NCBI GenBank assembly: GCA_946800325.1 | Contig: OX326961.1 | Location: forward strand, 36,661,043-36,725,042 | Length of the DNA stretch: 64,000 nucleotides | Origin: Luzula sylvatica | Taxonomy: Eukaryota; Streptophyta; Magnoliopsida; Poales; Juncaceae | Reading direction: 5' to 3' | Part shown: piece after piece, positions 24,633-35,606 of the stretch | How positions within the stretch are numbered: the first letter of the stretch is position 1 | Layout of the letters: every line of letters begins with the position of its first letter | Position numbers and translations under genes: made by a program | The notes under the pieces: model-generated | The model's input: only the letters and a program-made list of their open reading frames with translations | What the model was told of the DNA's origin: nothing | The model's database searches: none

Positions 24633-25840
24633 AGATGTGAAGGAAATACAGTTTTGGATCAACGGTAAAATGGTACGTATAAGGATAAACAAACGCACGC
24701 GTTCGTGGACATAAATAATGTGTATATTAGATGCACATATGTATATTGGATATACATAGTTAAATTGATAAGAAACGGTTTTATTAAGAAAACCAGAAAA
24801 TCAGTTTAAATAGTTTTAATAAAACTGGCATAACTTTCAGATAACGACTCCAATTTGAATGGTTCAAATTGGGTTGAATAGATAATAATATTATCTAGAA
24901 CTTTCATGTAGAAATATATTTCATTTGAGCAATGTATCAGTGTCGTTGTAATGGAATACCGAAAGGGTTCGACAGTTTGACATACAGTTAGTAAAACCGT
25001 CATAACGTTCACATCCGAACTCCAATTGGGCTGGGACAAATTGGGTTGGAAAGATAATAAGATTATCTACAACTTTCGTAGAGGTTTGAAGTCGGTTGTA
25101 ACGATTTAACAATTTCATTTCAACAGAATACTGAAAGGGTGCATGCAGTTTTCTGTTTGAAAATGTGTATATTATATATACATACATTTTGGCCCATCCT
25201 TATCCTATATAGTATATACAGGATGATTCTCTCTGATCTAAATAATTAATCGAAGTTAATCAATGTGTTAATCCTGAATCTAATTCATATTAGACTAATT
25301 AGAGATACAATTGTTCAATGGTTGAATAAGTGTGAACACCATCAATAGTTGAATGGGTGCGAAGAGAAAGAGAGAAAGAGAAAAGGAATTTTCTCAGATT
25401 AGATAATCAAACGCGATCAAGAAATTTCGCCGGTACATCGTCCAGGCAGGTGCATCCGCGACCGAGGTGCTACGACTCACGTGGATACGAGTAGAGGAGC
25501 GACACATGTGGCTCTTCGTTTGTGATCAAACCGGAGAAGTAAATGAGCAAAAGGTTGCGGAAGCGTGTGGGCATGGGACGCACGAAGACAATCGGAGATG
25601 TGTCAAGACGGTGGGAGACGTGTGGTATGGGACGCGCGGGCTAGTCACCAACGTGACACCGAGGAAGAGAATGATGCGAGCGATCAACCCGTCGTGCGTG
25701 ATCAATTTCACGCTGGTAATCGTCTATTCTACTTTGCATCGTACTCTCGAAGTCGAGGCGTGATCTCGGGATTTGGGAACCGGATCGGGCCTTCATATCC
25801 GCTGCGCGGATCCGGAGTTGGATCGATTCCCATCAAGATG
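24633..25840 (+). mobile_element. Second solo LTR with 5-bp target duplication AGATG
   Basis: The LTR is 24638-25835. It starts TGAAGGAAATACA and ends GATTCCCATCA. AGATG flanks it on both sides (24633-24637 and 25836-25840). It belongs to the same family as 4171-5277 but in the opposite orientation, and is about 90 bases longer. No internal retrotransposon sequence is attached. Open frames at 25467-25882 lie wholly inside the LTR and are not host genes. Confidence 0.88.
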
Positions 25841-25869
25841 ATAGAAAAGAAGAGTTGTGGGGGTAAAAT

Positions 25870-26965
25870 AAAATTTAGGTAATTTTACCATTCCCCCTCA
25901 TTTCCACACCACATCATCTATATCACCAATTAACAAAATTAATTGGTGATTAATTAACATGGTTATTAATAAAATGATATTTCATTAACAGTTAATTTGA
26001 TATTGATTAACAATTGTTAACGGATATATACTTTAACTATGTATTAATGAATTAGTAATGTAGTGTTCTTTTATTAATTAATTGGATGATTAATAATTAA
26101 TAAGTAATACAGAATGTAAGAAGACCAGTTTCAGTGACCAGTTTCAATGGATATATTTCTTTTAGTAATGTAGCGTTCTTTTAGTAATGTAGTGTACTTT
26201 AGCTATGGAACAAAATCAGCAAAATAATCAATGGAGCTATACTGGTACAGTGACCAGTGCAAATCAGAGAGATGGATGTAAGAAGAAGAAGCATATGCTT
26301 ATCTCAAATTAATGGCGGAAATCGATTACAAATGCAAGGAGAGAATCAAAGAGAAGATCAAAGCGATGAGAACAGTACCTTGAATGATATCTGTAGCCGA
26401 TTATCAGATCTCCTGGCTGGATTCAACAGTAAGAGCCAGATCTGATACTTGCTAAGTTAGAAGAGGAAAGGAATGGCGATATGGAGGAACATGCTTCAGT
26501 GATTTCGTCGGTTTTTTCGCCATTGCAGATGTTCTTACAATAAGAGCCTTGGCGGTGGAAGAATAGAAGAGAGTAGAAAGAGGAAAGCTTTGGCGGTGGC
26601 TGTGTTCGAGGTATTTATACCTAGGGTAAAAAGAGGATGGAATAATAAAACCTAAGATATCAAAGTCCAGGATTTTAAAAAGAAAATGAAGTTATCTGGG
26701 ACTCTAAAATACCAGAGTTCTGGTATATTAAAGTTTATATTGATGTAATTAGTTAATATAAGTTGTAATAGGAGGTATTTAGGAGTAGTGTTTTTTTAAC
26801 TTTTAGGGCAAATACCTCTTACTTGTATTAACTTATTCAATATAAATGAAATATAATAGAAGTAGGGCATGAGAACCTACTCTATTTTCTTCAAAAAAAA
26901 TAAGTAATACATAGGATGTGATGAAAAAATGTGGGACACAGTAAATAGCCTCGTACAATTTCCCT
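25870..26965. repeat. TTAATT-core MITE-like repeat interrupted by a retro-insertion
   Basis: The left part (25870-26100) has a GGTAATTTTACC...TTTCCACACCACATC end and an AATTAA-rich core. The matching right end (26912-26965) contains GGATGTGATGAAAAAATG and ends in AATTTCCC. The two halves are split by the insertion at 26112-26898. Confidence 0.5.
26099..26911 (+). mobile_element. Retro-inserted sequence with poly(A) and 13-bp target duplication
   Basis: The inserted segment is about 26112-26898. It ends in an A-run and is flanked by AATAAGTAATACA (26099-26111 and 26899-26911). This is the footprint of LINE-type target-primed insertion. The content is not recognisable: a 62-residue open frame at 26257-26445, then non-coding sequence with a T-rich 3' region. 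It may be a 5'-truncated LINE or a retrocopy of a cellular transcript. Confidence 0.7.
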
Positions 26966-27499
26966 ACTTTCTATTCTCCAGATATTAATTATTAATTAAT
27001 ATATATAAAGTTAAGAAAATTTCTCTTTCCTCCTTGCTCCACATCATCAATTTGTTTTGACCATGTGATCTTAAACATTATCTTTGATTGATTCAATTTT
27101 AATCCTTTGATTTACTTATTCATTATTAATATAAAGCTAAAAAAATCTCTCTTTCCTCCTTATAATTAATAAGTTTTTCTATTTCTTGTGTTGGGTGACA
27201 TCTTCCTTGTTTTGCCTTTCATTTGAAAATCTAGTTGTTCCTCTACTAGATTTTTAATATTTTAAATTTTAAAAGGTAATAACTAATTAAATTCTATAAA
27301 GCAATTCTGGCCCAACATAATTTAAACTTGCCATCAAAGCTAAACAAAACAAAATCATCATTATACAATCAAAATCAAAACATTTTACTTCATAAAGAAG
27401 TAAAAATTCAGGGCAAAAAGTGTAATAATTAAGATTACTTGTACATTATACTTTTAAAATCTAGTACTTTCTATTGTAGATTAAACGTAAAAAAATAAA

Positions 27500-28600
27500 A
27501 ATTGAGAAGAAAACAAACACGATACACATTCGATCCGATAATTTTTATTAAATAAAAAAAAGTGTTACAAGTAAATATATACAAACAATTAAAATCTCCA
27601 ATAGCTCTCAACAGTAAGATTAAATTTTGCATGTTCTTTTATCATTAGTTCTCTCATTCTTTCCTTGCGTTGAAATATGCGATTATTTCGATCCCTCCAA
27701 ATAGTTCCAATAATAACTAATCATTTGTTATCCCACTTCTTCATGTCTGAGGTTGTCTTCGTCTTCGAAAATTCTACCAAAAAGAGACAATGATGACCGA
27801 GAGGGTAATTGTCCATGACTCTAGGACGTGCCATAATTCGGTGGTGAATGGACACCCTACGAATAGGCGAATGGACACCCTACGAATAGGCGATCCACCA
27901 ATTCTGAAGTAGCCGAGCATAGGGTACAATGCGGGTCGTGAGACTATCCTTGTTTTGTAGGGTTGTCCACTGTTTGTATCGGATTATTAAGAGTTAACCA
28001 CCCGAAATTTTATACCTTAAGCGTAGGGGGGTTCATTCGGTCGGTTCGGTTCAAACCGAACCGAATAAGATTAAACCGATTTAAACCGGACCAAATAAAA
28101 TTCAAACCGAACCGAATCATTTAACACTTGAACCAATTAAAAACCGAACCGAATAAACCGAACTGTTATTCGGTTTATTCGGTTAAACCGAATAAGAAAC
28201 ATTATAATTTTAAAATAAAAATAAATTACTAAAAAAATTTATATTTTATTTATCAAAAGATATAAATTAATAGTATAAATGTAATTATATTAATTTATAA
28301 GATTATTATATGATTTTTCTTATATTTAAACATTAACTTATTAAAGAAATATAAAAATGAGATGTTATTCGGTCGGTTCGGTTTAATCGGTTTTCAAAAT
28401 TTTAAAACCGAACCGAACCAAATAAATCAAACAATACCATTTTTTTTAACCAAACCGAATCAAATAGACCGAAAAACCGAATCAATTAAATCGAATTCGA
28501 CCGGTTCAGTTCGGTATCCGAATAAACCGAACCGTTTGAACACTCCTACTTAAGCGGGACTTTTCTGAATTTTTTTACTTCATAGGAAATTACCCTATCC
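27500..28600 (-). mobile_element. LINE 3' remnant, split by a hAT MITE
   Basis: On the minus strand, 27610-27720 encodes IGTIWRDRNNRIFQRKERM followed shortly by a stop, the C-terminal tail of a plant LINE. Upstream, 27800-28020 and 28557-28600 encode degraded zf-RVT sequence including FGWLTLNN. The MITE at 28024-28548 interrupts it. The exact ends and target duplication were not found. Confidence 0.65.
28016..28556. mobile_element. hAT-type MITE, TTCGGTT-rich, perfect 8-bp duplication
   Basis: The element is 28024-28548 (525 bp), with ends TAGGGGGGTTCA and TGAACACTCCTA. CTTAAGCG is duplicated at 28016-28023 and 28549-28556. Both subterminal regions are packed with TTCGGTT/AACCGAA repeats. 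A related element lies at 59869-60340. Confidence 0.88.
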
Positions 28601-28690
28601 ATTCTTTTCAAATGCAAAATTTAAAGAAGCATTAAGTAGGTTTACTTGATGAAATGGTATTGGATCCATTCAATTCCACCCGAGATAACC

Positions 28691-29105
28691 AAGAAATCCT
28701 CTCGTATCCGTATCTGACCCGTATCCGTATCTGTATCCGGACTTGATAATTTCGTATCTGAACCCATATAATTTCGTATTCGGATCCGTATCCAAAAAAA
28801 TAATACGAATATGGATATGGTATGACCACTATCCGAACCGTTGACGCCCTACATACATTTGCCCTGCCCACAGATTTCACCACCACATCCCCTATATCCT
28901 AATTAACACACTTAGTTAACATTGGAAATTACACATAATTAATAATGAACAAGTCATTAACATGACAGCTAACATATACATGAATTAATATTTTTTAATT
29001 AATATTAACTAATTGTTAAGTATGCGTCATTTGTTAATTATTATATTAATTAAAATATAAAGGATACGGTGATGAAATTTGGAGACAAGAGTAAAATTTC
29101 CCTAC
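28691..29105. repeat. TATCCG-rich repeat and TTAATT-core MITE-like repeat
   Basis: 28695-28850 is crowded with CGTATCC/GGATACG motifs, like the subterminal regions of the CTATGTTG family. 28855-29105 is a TTAATT-core repeat with imperfect inverted ends. ATTTCACCACCACATCC lies at one end and GGATACGGTGATGAAAT near the other. Confidence 0.5.
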
Positions 29106-29285
29106 AAATCATTAAAATATAGCTGGAATCTTCTTATATACCTGCACCTTCTTATGACAGCACTGGATTGTTTTGTACATTCTTGTTTTCTCAAAATTGA
29201 GGCTTAACCAATTGTCTTGTCCATAAAGACTTATTCTCCACTAATCCAATTTGACATCCATAATTGAGCTTCCTTTTGCCGAATC

Positions 29286-30695
29286 ATGGGCAAAACAACA
29301 CACAACAAGAACCATGAACCCTCTCGTTTTCTCTCAAAGAAATCCGTCACTCTAATTATTTACACTTTAGTTCCTCTCAGTCTCTGCCACTACTGTTTCT
29401 TCCCCCTTTTTTCAACTCGAACATCTAAAACTGGCATCACTACCTCTTCTTTGCCTCCTCTTTTTGAAGGTAATTTATGATTAATCACTCAATTTTACCA
29501 CTAATACACACTTTTATGCAACTTAATTTCTCTCAAGGCAATTAATAATCTTGTAGTTTAGTTTAATTCTCTTCCTAACAATTTTGTGTGTATATTAGTT
29601 CAAGGAACCGAGCCGACTAGACAAGCAAAGTGCGACTACAAAGACGGCCGATGGGTACAAACCAAAACCGAACCTCTTTACAATGGCACGAGTTGCGGGA
29701 CTATTAAAGAAGCCCAAAATTGTATGGTCCATGGCCGGCCCGACACTGGATTTCTGTACTGGAGATGGCAACCTACAGATTACCGATGCAATGTGCCGGT
29801 ATTTGATCCAATATTGTTCCTCATATTGATACAGAATAAACATCTAGCCTTTGTGGGGGATTCGTTGGCTAGAAACCAACTCGAGTCTCTTGTTTGCCTC
29901 TTAAGTTCCGCCTCACAACCTGACCTGGTCTATCAGACAGAGGAAAAGAAGTTTCGGAGGTGGATTTTTCGTGAGTTCAATGCTACGGTATCGATATATT
30001 GGTCACCATTTATAGTTAAAGGTATCGAGAAGGCCGAATCGAAGGGAATTGTGCATAATATTTTGTACTTGGACACTGCAAATGAAAGATGGGCGTCCGA
30101 GCTAGACGAGATCGACATAGTAGTATTCTCTTTCGGGCATTGGTTTCTCCACAAGGCAATGTACTATGAAGGAAATGCATTGCTCGGTTGCAATTCCTTG
30201 CAAGAATTAAATTGCACGGATTTTAGTTTCTTCGATGCGTTCAGAAAAGTAATACATACAACCCTAAAAGAAGTTACTAATAGATTTCACAACTCGGATA
30301 AAGCAGTAGTTGTTACCACTTTTACATCGGGTCATTTTGAAGGGGATTGGGATAAATTTGGAGCGTGCCCCAAAACCGAACCGTTTAAAGAAGGCGAGCT
30401 AGAGATGCCCTATTTGGAAAAAGAGATGAGTAAATCTGAGGTGGAGGAGGTGAAAATGGCAACGAATAACGTGAAGGAAATGAATGGGAGGTTAAAGATC
30501 GAGGCGTTGGATGTGACCAAGTTGGCCTTAATGCGTCCCGACGGGCATCCGGGTCCGTATATGCACCCGAACCCGTTTAAGGACGGTGTTAAGGACAATG
30601 TTCATAATGATTGTGTGCACTGGTGCATGCCGGGACCGATCGATACGTGGAATGAGATCTTGCTTGCGATGATGAAGAGATGGATAAGCGGGTAA
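29286..30695 (+). CDS. TBL-family polysaccharide O-acetyltransferase, array member 1
   Basis: This is a Golgi type-II membrane protein of the TBL (PMR5N plus DUF231/PC-esterase) family, which transfers acetyl groups to wall polysaccharides. Exons 29286-29469 and 29599-30695 join in phase 1 and give 426 residues. One membrane anchor lies at about residues 20-42. The PMR5N block (CDYKDGRWV, GTSCGTIKEAQNCM, GRPDTGFLYWRW) follows. The catalytic GDS motif reads AFVGDSLARNQ with Ser at about 150. The DxxH motif reads DCVHWC with Asp and His at about 399 and 402. All key residues are present. It resembles the TBL19-27 group, which includes the xyloglucan acetyltransferase AXY4. The substrate is not fixed by sequence. 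A TATA-like stretch lies about 150 bases upstream. Confidence 0.92.
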
Positions 30696-30871
30696 GATCG
30701 TTAAGTCCGATGGATCGATTAAATTGTTTTGTTTTTTATGATCCTCTTTTGAATTGTTGTTAAGATTCATTTAGTAGAATATTTGGATTTTATTTTCTTA
30801 ATTTTGTTATAAGTAGGTTTTTTTAAATTGTGATTTTATTATTAGTAGTTTAATTAGTAGTAGGTTTTTTT

Positions 30872-31301
30872 AAATTGTGATTTTTTTTTTTTTTTGATGA
30901 AATGGAGGGGGCTTTCGTATCCCCCATCCAGTTGGATTTTTTATAAAACAAAATGATAAAATATTTACAAGTTGGAGCTGCTTATCCTTCTTTTGCACCC
31001 ACTTACACTGAATAGTAAAATAATAAAAAGAAGTGCCTCGAAGCATAAAATAACTCCCCTTCAATGGACTGAGGAGATGAACCATCTCACTCATTCACAC
31101 TTGGGTTTATGCGTTCCATGCCTAATTTATTTCAATAACTTGACGAAGTGGAGTCTTTCCTTACGGAGAACCCTAGGTCTTTCCCCATTAATCGCCTCTT
31201 TCTCTTCAATCAAACGTTTCCTTCTCCAGCTATCGTCTGTCCTCCCATTAGGCTCACTCGAATCGCCTTAAGCTCGTCCAGAATTTCGAAATTGTGATTT
31301 T
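30872..31301 (-). mobile_element. Truncated LINE-type insertion with 13-bp target duplication
   Basis: The inserted segment is about 30884-31288. On the minus strand it ends in a run of more than 15 A (T-run at 30881-30895). It is flanked by AAATTGTGATTTT (from 30872 and 31289-31301). The interior has no intact frame and the family is unknown. It lies in the 3' flank of TBL member 1. Confidence 0.7.
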
Positions 31302-31922
31302 ATTATTAGTAGTTTTTTTTTTTGAGAAAAAATTTTATTATTAGTAGTTTAATAGCAGTCTTGCAGGATCTGCTGATTTGCCATGATTTTGATTATATTA
31401 AAAATGTTTTTAACCTTTTGACTTAATTAGCATGTGAATTGGTCATGTTCATGGTGATTTATCGTGTCCCGAAACATTTAATTTCACCCGATGTAGATTG
31501 CATCTCAGATCTGAAAGTATTTTATTTTCATAAAGACAAAAAACTATTATATTTGCATGCAACTGGCAAATGGGTGTCTGAACATTTAAAATTGGGTAAT
31601 TATATTATCAATTAACAATTAATTAATATGAAATTAATAAAAGTACACACATAATAGTTAATTAGTATTGATTCACATCTTTTATATTACCAATTAACAA
31701 TTAATTAACATGAATTAATAAAAGTACACATAATATTTAATTAGTATTGATTAAGAATTGTTATTCATATATATTTTTTATTTAATTAACTGTTAGTGAA
31801 GTGTTTTTTTGTTAATTATCATATTAATTAACTGTTAAAAATTATTTTCTTACCCTTTGTCAAATTCAAAACATATAGGAAGAAATTAAAGAAAAAAAAT
31901 ACAGATATAACACAAAAACTTA
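31302..31922. other. Spacer between TBL members 1 and 2
   Basis: AT-rich DNA with a TTAATT-core repeat at about 31590-31860. It contains the 3' flanks of two converging TBL genes. Confidence 0.5.
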
Positions 31923-33302
31923 TTATTCATATCGATCGGCTATCATCTGAAGCAAGATCTCATTCCAGATATCTATTGGCCCTGGCAAGCACCAATGCAC
32001 ACAGTCATTTTGCACTCGGTCTTTCATCCCGTCCTTAAACGGGTTCGCATACATGTACGGACCCGGATGCCCGTCAGGCCGCATGAAAGCCAGTTTCGTC
32101 ACATCTAATGCCTCGATCTTTAACCTCCCCTTCAACTCTTTCACCTGTCTGGCTGCCTCCGTCACCTCCTCCACCTCTATCTTATGCATCTCATTCTCCA
32201 AATACGGCACCTCTTTCTCCCCTTCTTTGTACGGTTCGATCTTTGAACATGCACCGAACTTATCCCAGTCCCCTTCAAAATGGCCCGAAGAAAACGTTGT
32301 CAATATGACAGTCTTATCGAACCCATGGAATCTATCCTTCACATCTTTGAGAGCCGTATGAATCACCTTCCTGAAAGCATCAAAATACCCGAACTCGGTA
32401 CAGTTGATCTCACTCAAGCCATTACATCCGAGTAATGCACCATCCTCATAGTACTTAGCCCTATGAAGGAACCAATGTCCAATTGAGAAAACCGTAATGT
32501 CGATCTTATCCAACGACGAGGCCCAGCGTTTGTTGGGCTCATCAAGATACAAAATGTTATGTTTTATGCCCATTGACTCCCCCTTATCGGTGCCTTCCAC
32601 AAGAAAAGGTGACCAAAAGATCGAAACGGTCACGTTATACTCATGAAAGACCCATCGACGGAACTTGTTCTCTTCACCGTCACGGTAAACCAACTCAGGT
32701 CGAGAAACAGTCGAGAGGAGACACATTAGGGATTCAAGCTGGTTACGGGCCATAGAGTCGCCAATGAATGCCAAATGTCTGCCTTTTATTAGTCTGAGAA
32801 AATATGTTGGATCAAAGACGGGGACGGAGCACCGGTTCTCCTTCGGTTGCCATCGCCAATGCAGGTAGCCCGTGTCAGGCCGGCCATGGCTCATGCAGTT
32901 TTGTCCCTCCTTTATTGTTCCACAACTAGTGCCATTGTATAATGGTGCGGTTGTGCTCTTCACCCATTGCCCATCATTGTAATCGCATTTTATCGGTCTG
33001 TTCGTGTTACCTTGTTTATCTAAGAAAAGAATTTTTTTATAAAAGTAGAAAGTTTGGTATTACGAAATATTTATCATTCAAATGATTTCTTGGTTACCTC
33101 GTGATGGTGGCGGAAAAGAGTCGAGAGGCGGCGGTGATTGTAGTTGATCTGAGGGCCATGATTGGGGACCATTTTGAGTAAAGGGGGAGAGATAGCAATG
33201 AATGAGAACCAAAGGGATGAGGATGTAGAGTGTGTAAGGCACAAGCACTTTCGTAATGTATTGTGGCATTGTATGAGTGGAATCTTTATGAGCAAAACCC
33301 AT
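31923..33302 (-). CDS. TBL-family O-acetyltransferase, array member 2
   Basis: Exons 33098-33302 and 31923-33019 encode 433 residues. The intron lies in the same place and phase as in member 1, and the second exons are exactly the same length (1097 bases), so these two are sister genes in inverted orientation. The start is MGFAHKDSTHTMPQY. A membrane anchor lies at about 22-42. The PMR5N block has GTSCGTIKEGQNCM and GRPDTGYLHWRW. GDS reads AFIGDSMARNQ (Ser about 157) and DxxH reads DCVHWC (Asp about 407, His about 410). All catalytic residues are intact. The gene converges on member 1 with about 1.2 kb between the stop codons. Confidence 0.92.
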
Positions 33303-34011
33303 TTTAGCAAAAGATCGAAGATAGGTGATCACTCAAAACAGTCGAATTAAATAATCATTAGAACAATTTTGAAATTGAAGATTCTGTTTGGAGATTCGTG
33401 TTATGGGTTCTAGCGCCATTAATTAACGAATTAATTATGCACTAAATTTGAGATTGTGTGTATATTATAATCTCTAGGACCTCTCTCCTTTCAACTGTAC
33501 CATTAATGTCCGCGTTTTGATGACGTTTTTGACAGGAAGTCTTAATCTTGTCAAAGGTTTACTCCTAAGAAGGATCTAGCAAAGTTCATGAAAATTGTTT
33601 AGTGGCTTCATGTCTACCTGCATGGGTATCAAAGTATTAACTGGTAATCAATGCATTCAGTACGTAGTTAATCCTATTATAATTATAATACAAAATAGAA
33701 GTTGAACTTGAGTCCACTCTATTATTTTTCAAAAAAAAAAACTTAAATGCTCTATATGCTATTGCTATAGTGTAACCCCAGCTTCCAAGGCAATGCACTA
33801 AATTAGGAGACTTGGAATGTGCAAATTTCAACGTAACTTTTTAGATTTTTTACCAACTCAGACTCAGTAGAGGAAAAATAAGTGAATTTCCATATCAAAT
33901 AAAAATGTTTCTAGAGTTGAGAAAATAGACACGGAAAACAAAAATCAAATTTTAATGAAATAGATCAAAGGTATAAATACCGTCATGAAATATTTCGTTA
34001 AGGTGAAGGAA
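33303..34011. other. Spacer upstream of TBL member 2
   Basis: AT-rich promoter-side DNA. No open frame of note. Confidence 0.5.
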
Positions 34012-34447
34012 AAAAAAATCTATGTTGCAGGGATACTTAAAAAACCAACCCAATATTTGTACGATACTCGCTCGTCGGATACGTAGCAAATACTCTACGT
34101 GACTTATCCGAACATTTATTTCAAAATAATAGCGGATACTTCCGCATAAAATGTACTTGAAAAATAAAATGAAAAATTTGAAATCGAAACAAAAATGTAA
34201 TATATATATATATATATATATAGTAAACATTTACTTAGTATATTTGTAAAAATCAATTTTTAGTATATTTTATCTCAAATATATAATATATAAACATGTT
34301 ATATATTAAATACATAAATTACAATTAATAAAATAATAATATATTATATATAATCAACATATCGTATTCTATGTTTTTTTTTTTTAATTGTCGTATCGTG
34401 TCGGATACGATACCTGTATCCGTATGCGTGCAACATAGGAAAAAAAT
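34012..34447. mobile_element. hAT-type element, CTATGTTG family, copy 2 (419 bp)
   Basis: The element is 34020-34438, with ends CTATGTTGCAGGGATAC and GTATGCGTGCAACATAG. The flanks are A-rich (AAAAAAAT and GAAAAAAA), so the 8-bp duplication is only approximate. It contains an (AT)n tract at 34200-34221. Confidence 0.72.
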
Positions 34448-35606
34448 ACTGGAATTAGTAGAGTGGAATGGGATTATAAGGGGAAGGAGGAAAAAAATAT
34501 GGAATTAGTAATTTCACATTTTGTTTGGATGTCTAAACTATAGGATGCTGCAAAATATAACTCTTTGTTTGCTTGTTTAAAAAAATTTTAATTTTTTTAT
34601 TGAAAACGTAGAAATAATGTTTATCTAAAATTGATTAAAAAAATATTAAATATCGTCCTGAAATCATCAAATAATATTATCTTAATCATATAGATATAAT
34701 TTTAAATTATTACAATATAATTTTATATATTAATAAAATATTATATATTATTAAATTATATTATATTAATTATATGGATGTAATAATTATAATTTTATTA
34801 TTATAACGTACTTACCATTATATTAGTAATTATATTACAATAATAAAGTAATTATATTATAATTGTTATACATATAATTAATATAATATTATTGTAATAT
34901 GTGTAATAATAATATAATAATAAAATAATCTTATACATATAATATATTATAATAATAATATTTGTTGTACTATTATATTACTATAATCTGAAATTTTAGC
35001 CTTATAATAATATTCTTTATAGTAATATATAATATCATATTTATAATATGGATTTAATTATTATAATATTAGCAGAATTGACTTAATAATTAATACAATA
35101 CTAACAATCATACAAAAATATAATCATATTTAATCAGTATATCCTTATAATTAATATAATAATATATTATTGTAATAATATATAATAATTATATTATAGT
35201 AATGATAAAATAATATTATATACATATAATTAAATATACGTCAAAACTATCCGGGAAACAATATTTATTTACTATAAAGCAATTTTGTTATAGTTCAAAT
35301 GAAAAATTAATTATTTGGTTCATTTGGCTTTGCTTTTTTCATCACATTGGCGCACTCTAAGTTTTGGTGGAATGAAATTTGTCTAAATAAAAAAAAATAA
35401 TAAGAAATAATAAGAACATTCATTTTTAAATTCATCTCTAATTTTATATGTCAAACAAGAAATTTATGATGCTACATCTTAAAATTTTAATTCCCTAGTA
35501 ATTCTAGATTGTCAAACATGCTCTAAAAAAATATCCTTATATAAAAAAGACAGAACAAAAATAAGATAAAAAAAAGACAAGAAATAAATCTAAAATTTCG
35601 ATCAAT
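34448..35606. other. Extremely AT-rich spacer
   Basis: 34670-35230 is almost entirely A and T (ATATAATA/TAATAT mixtures). No gene seen. Confidence 0.6.

Larger units (their letters stand above)
26970..28690 (-). pseudogene. Relic of the CSLC 5' region (intron 1 and distal promoter)
   Basis: 27165-27489 matches CSLC intron 1 (10130-10437) and 28600-28690 matches sequence upstream of CSLC (12690-12780), both in the same relative order. A short match around ATTCTCCAGATAT near 26975 extends the homology. Exon 1, the proximal promoter and the start codon are missing. Their place is taken by a LINE remnant (27500-28600). No CSLC coding sequence was found here. Confidence 0.7.

Noticed and set aside
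4166..25840. The two LTRs as ends of one giant retrotransposon
   Set aside because: They lie in opposite orientation and have different target duplications, so they are separate insertions.
25467..25882. Overlapping open frames of about 100 residues
   Set aside because: They lie inside the solo LTR 24638-25835, and the other LTR copy does not keep the frames.
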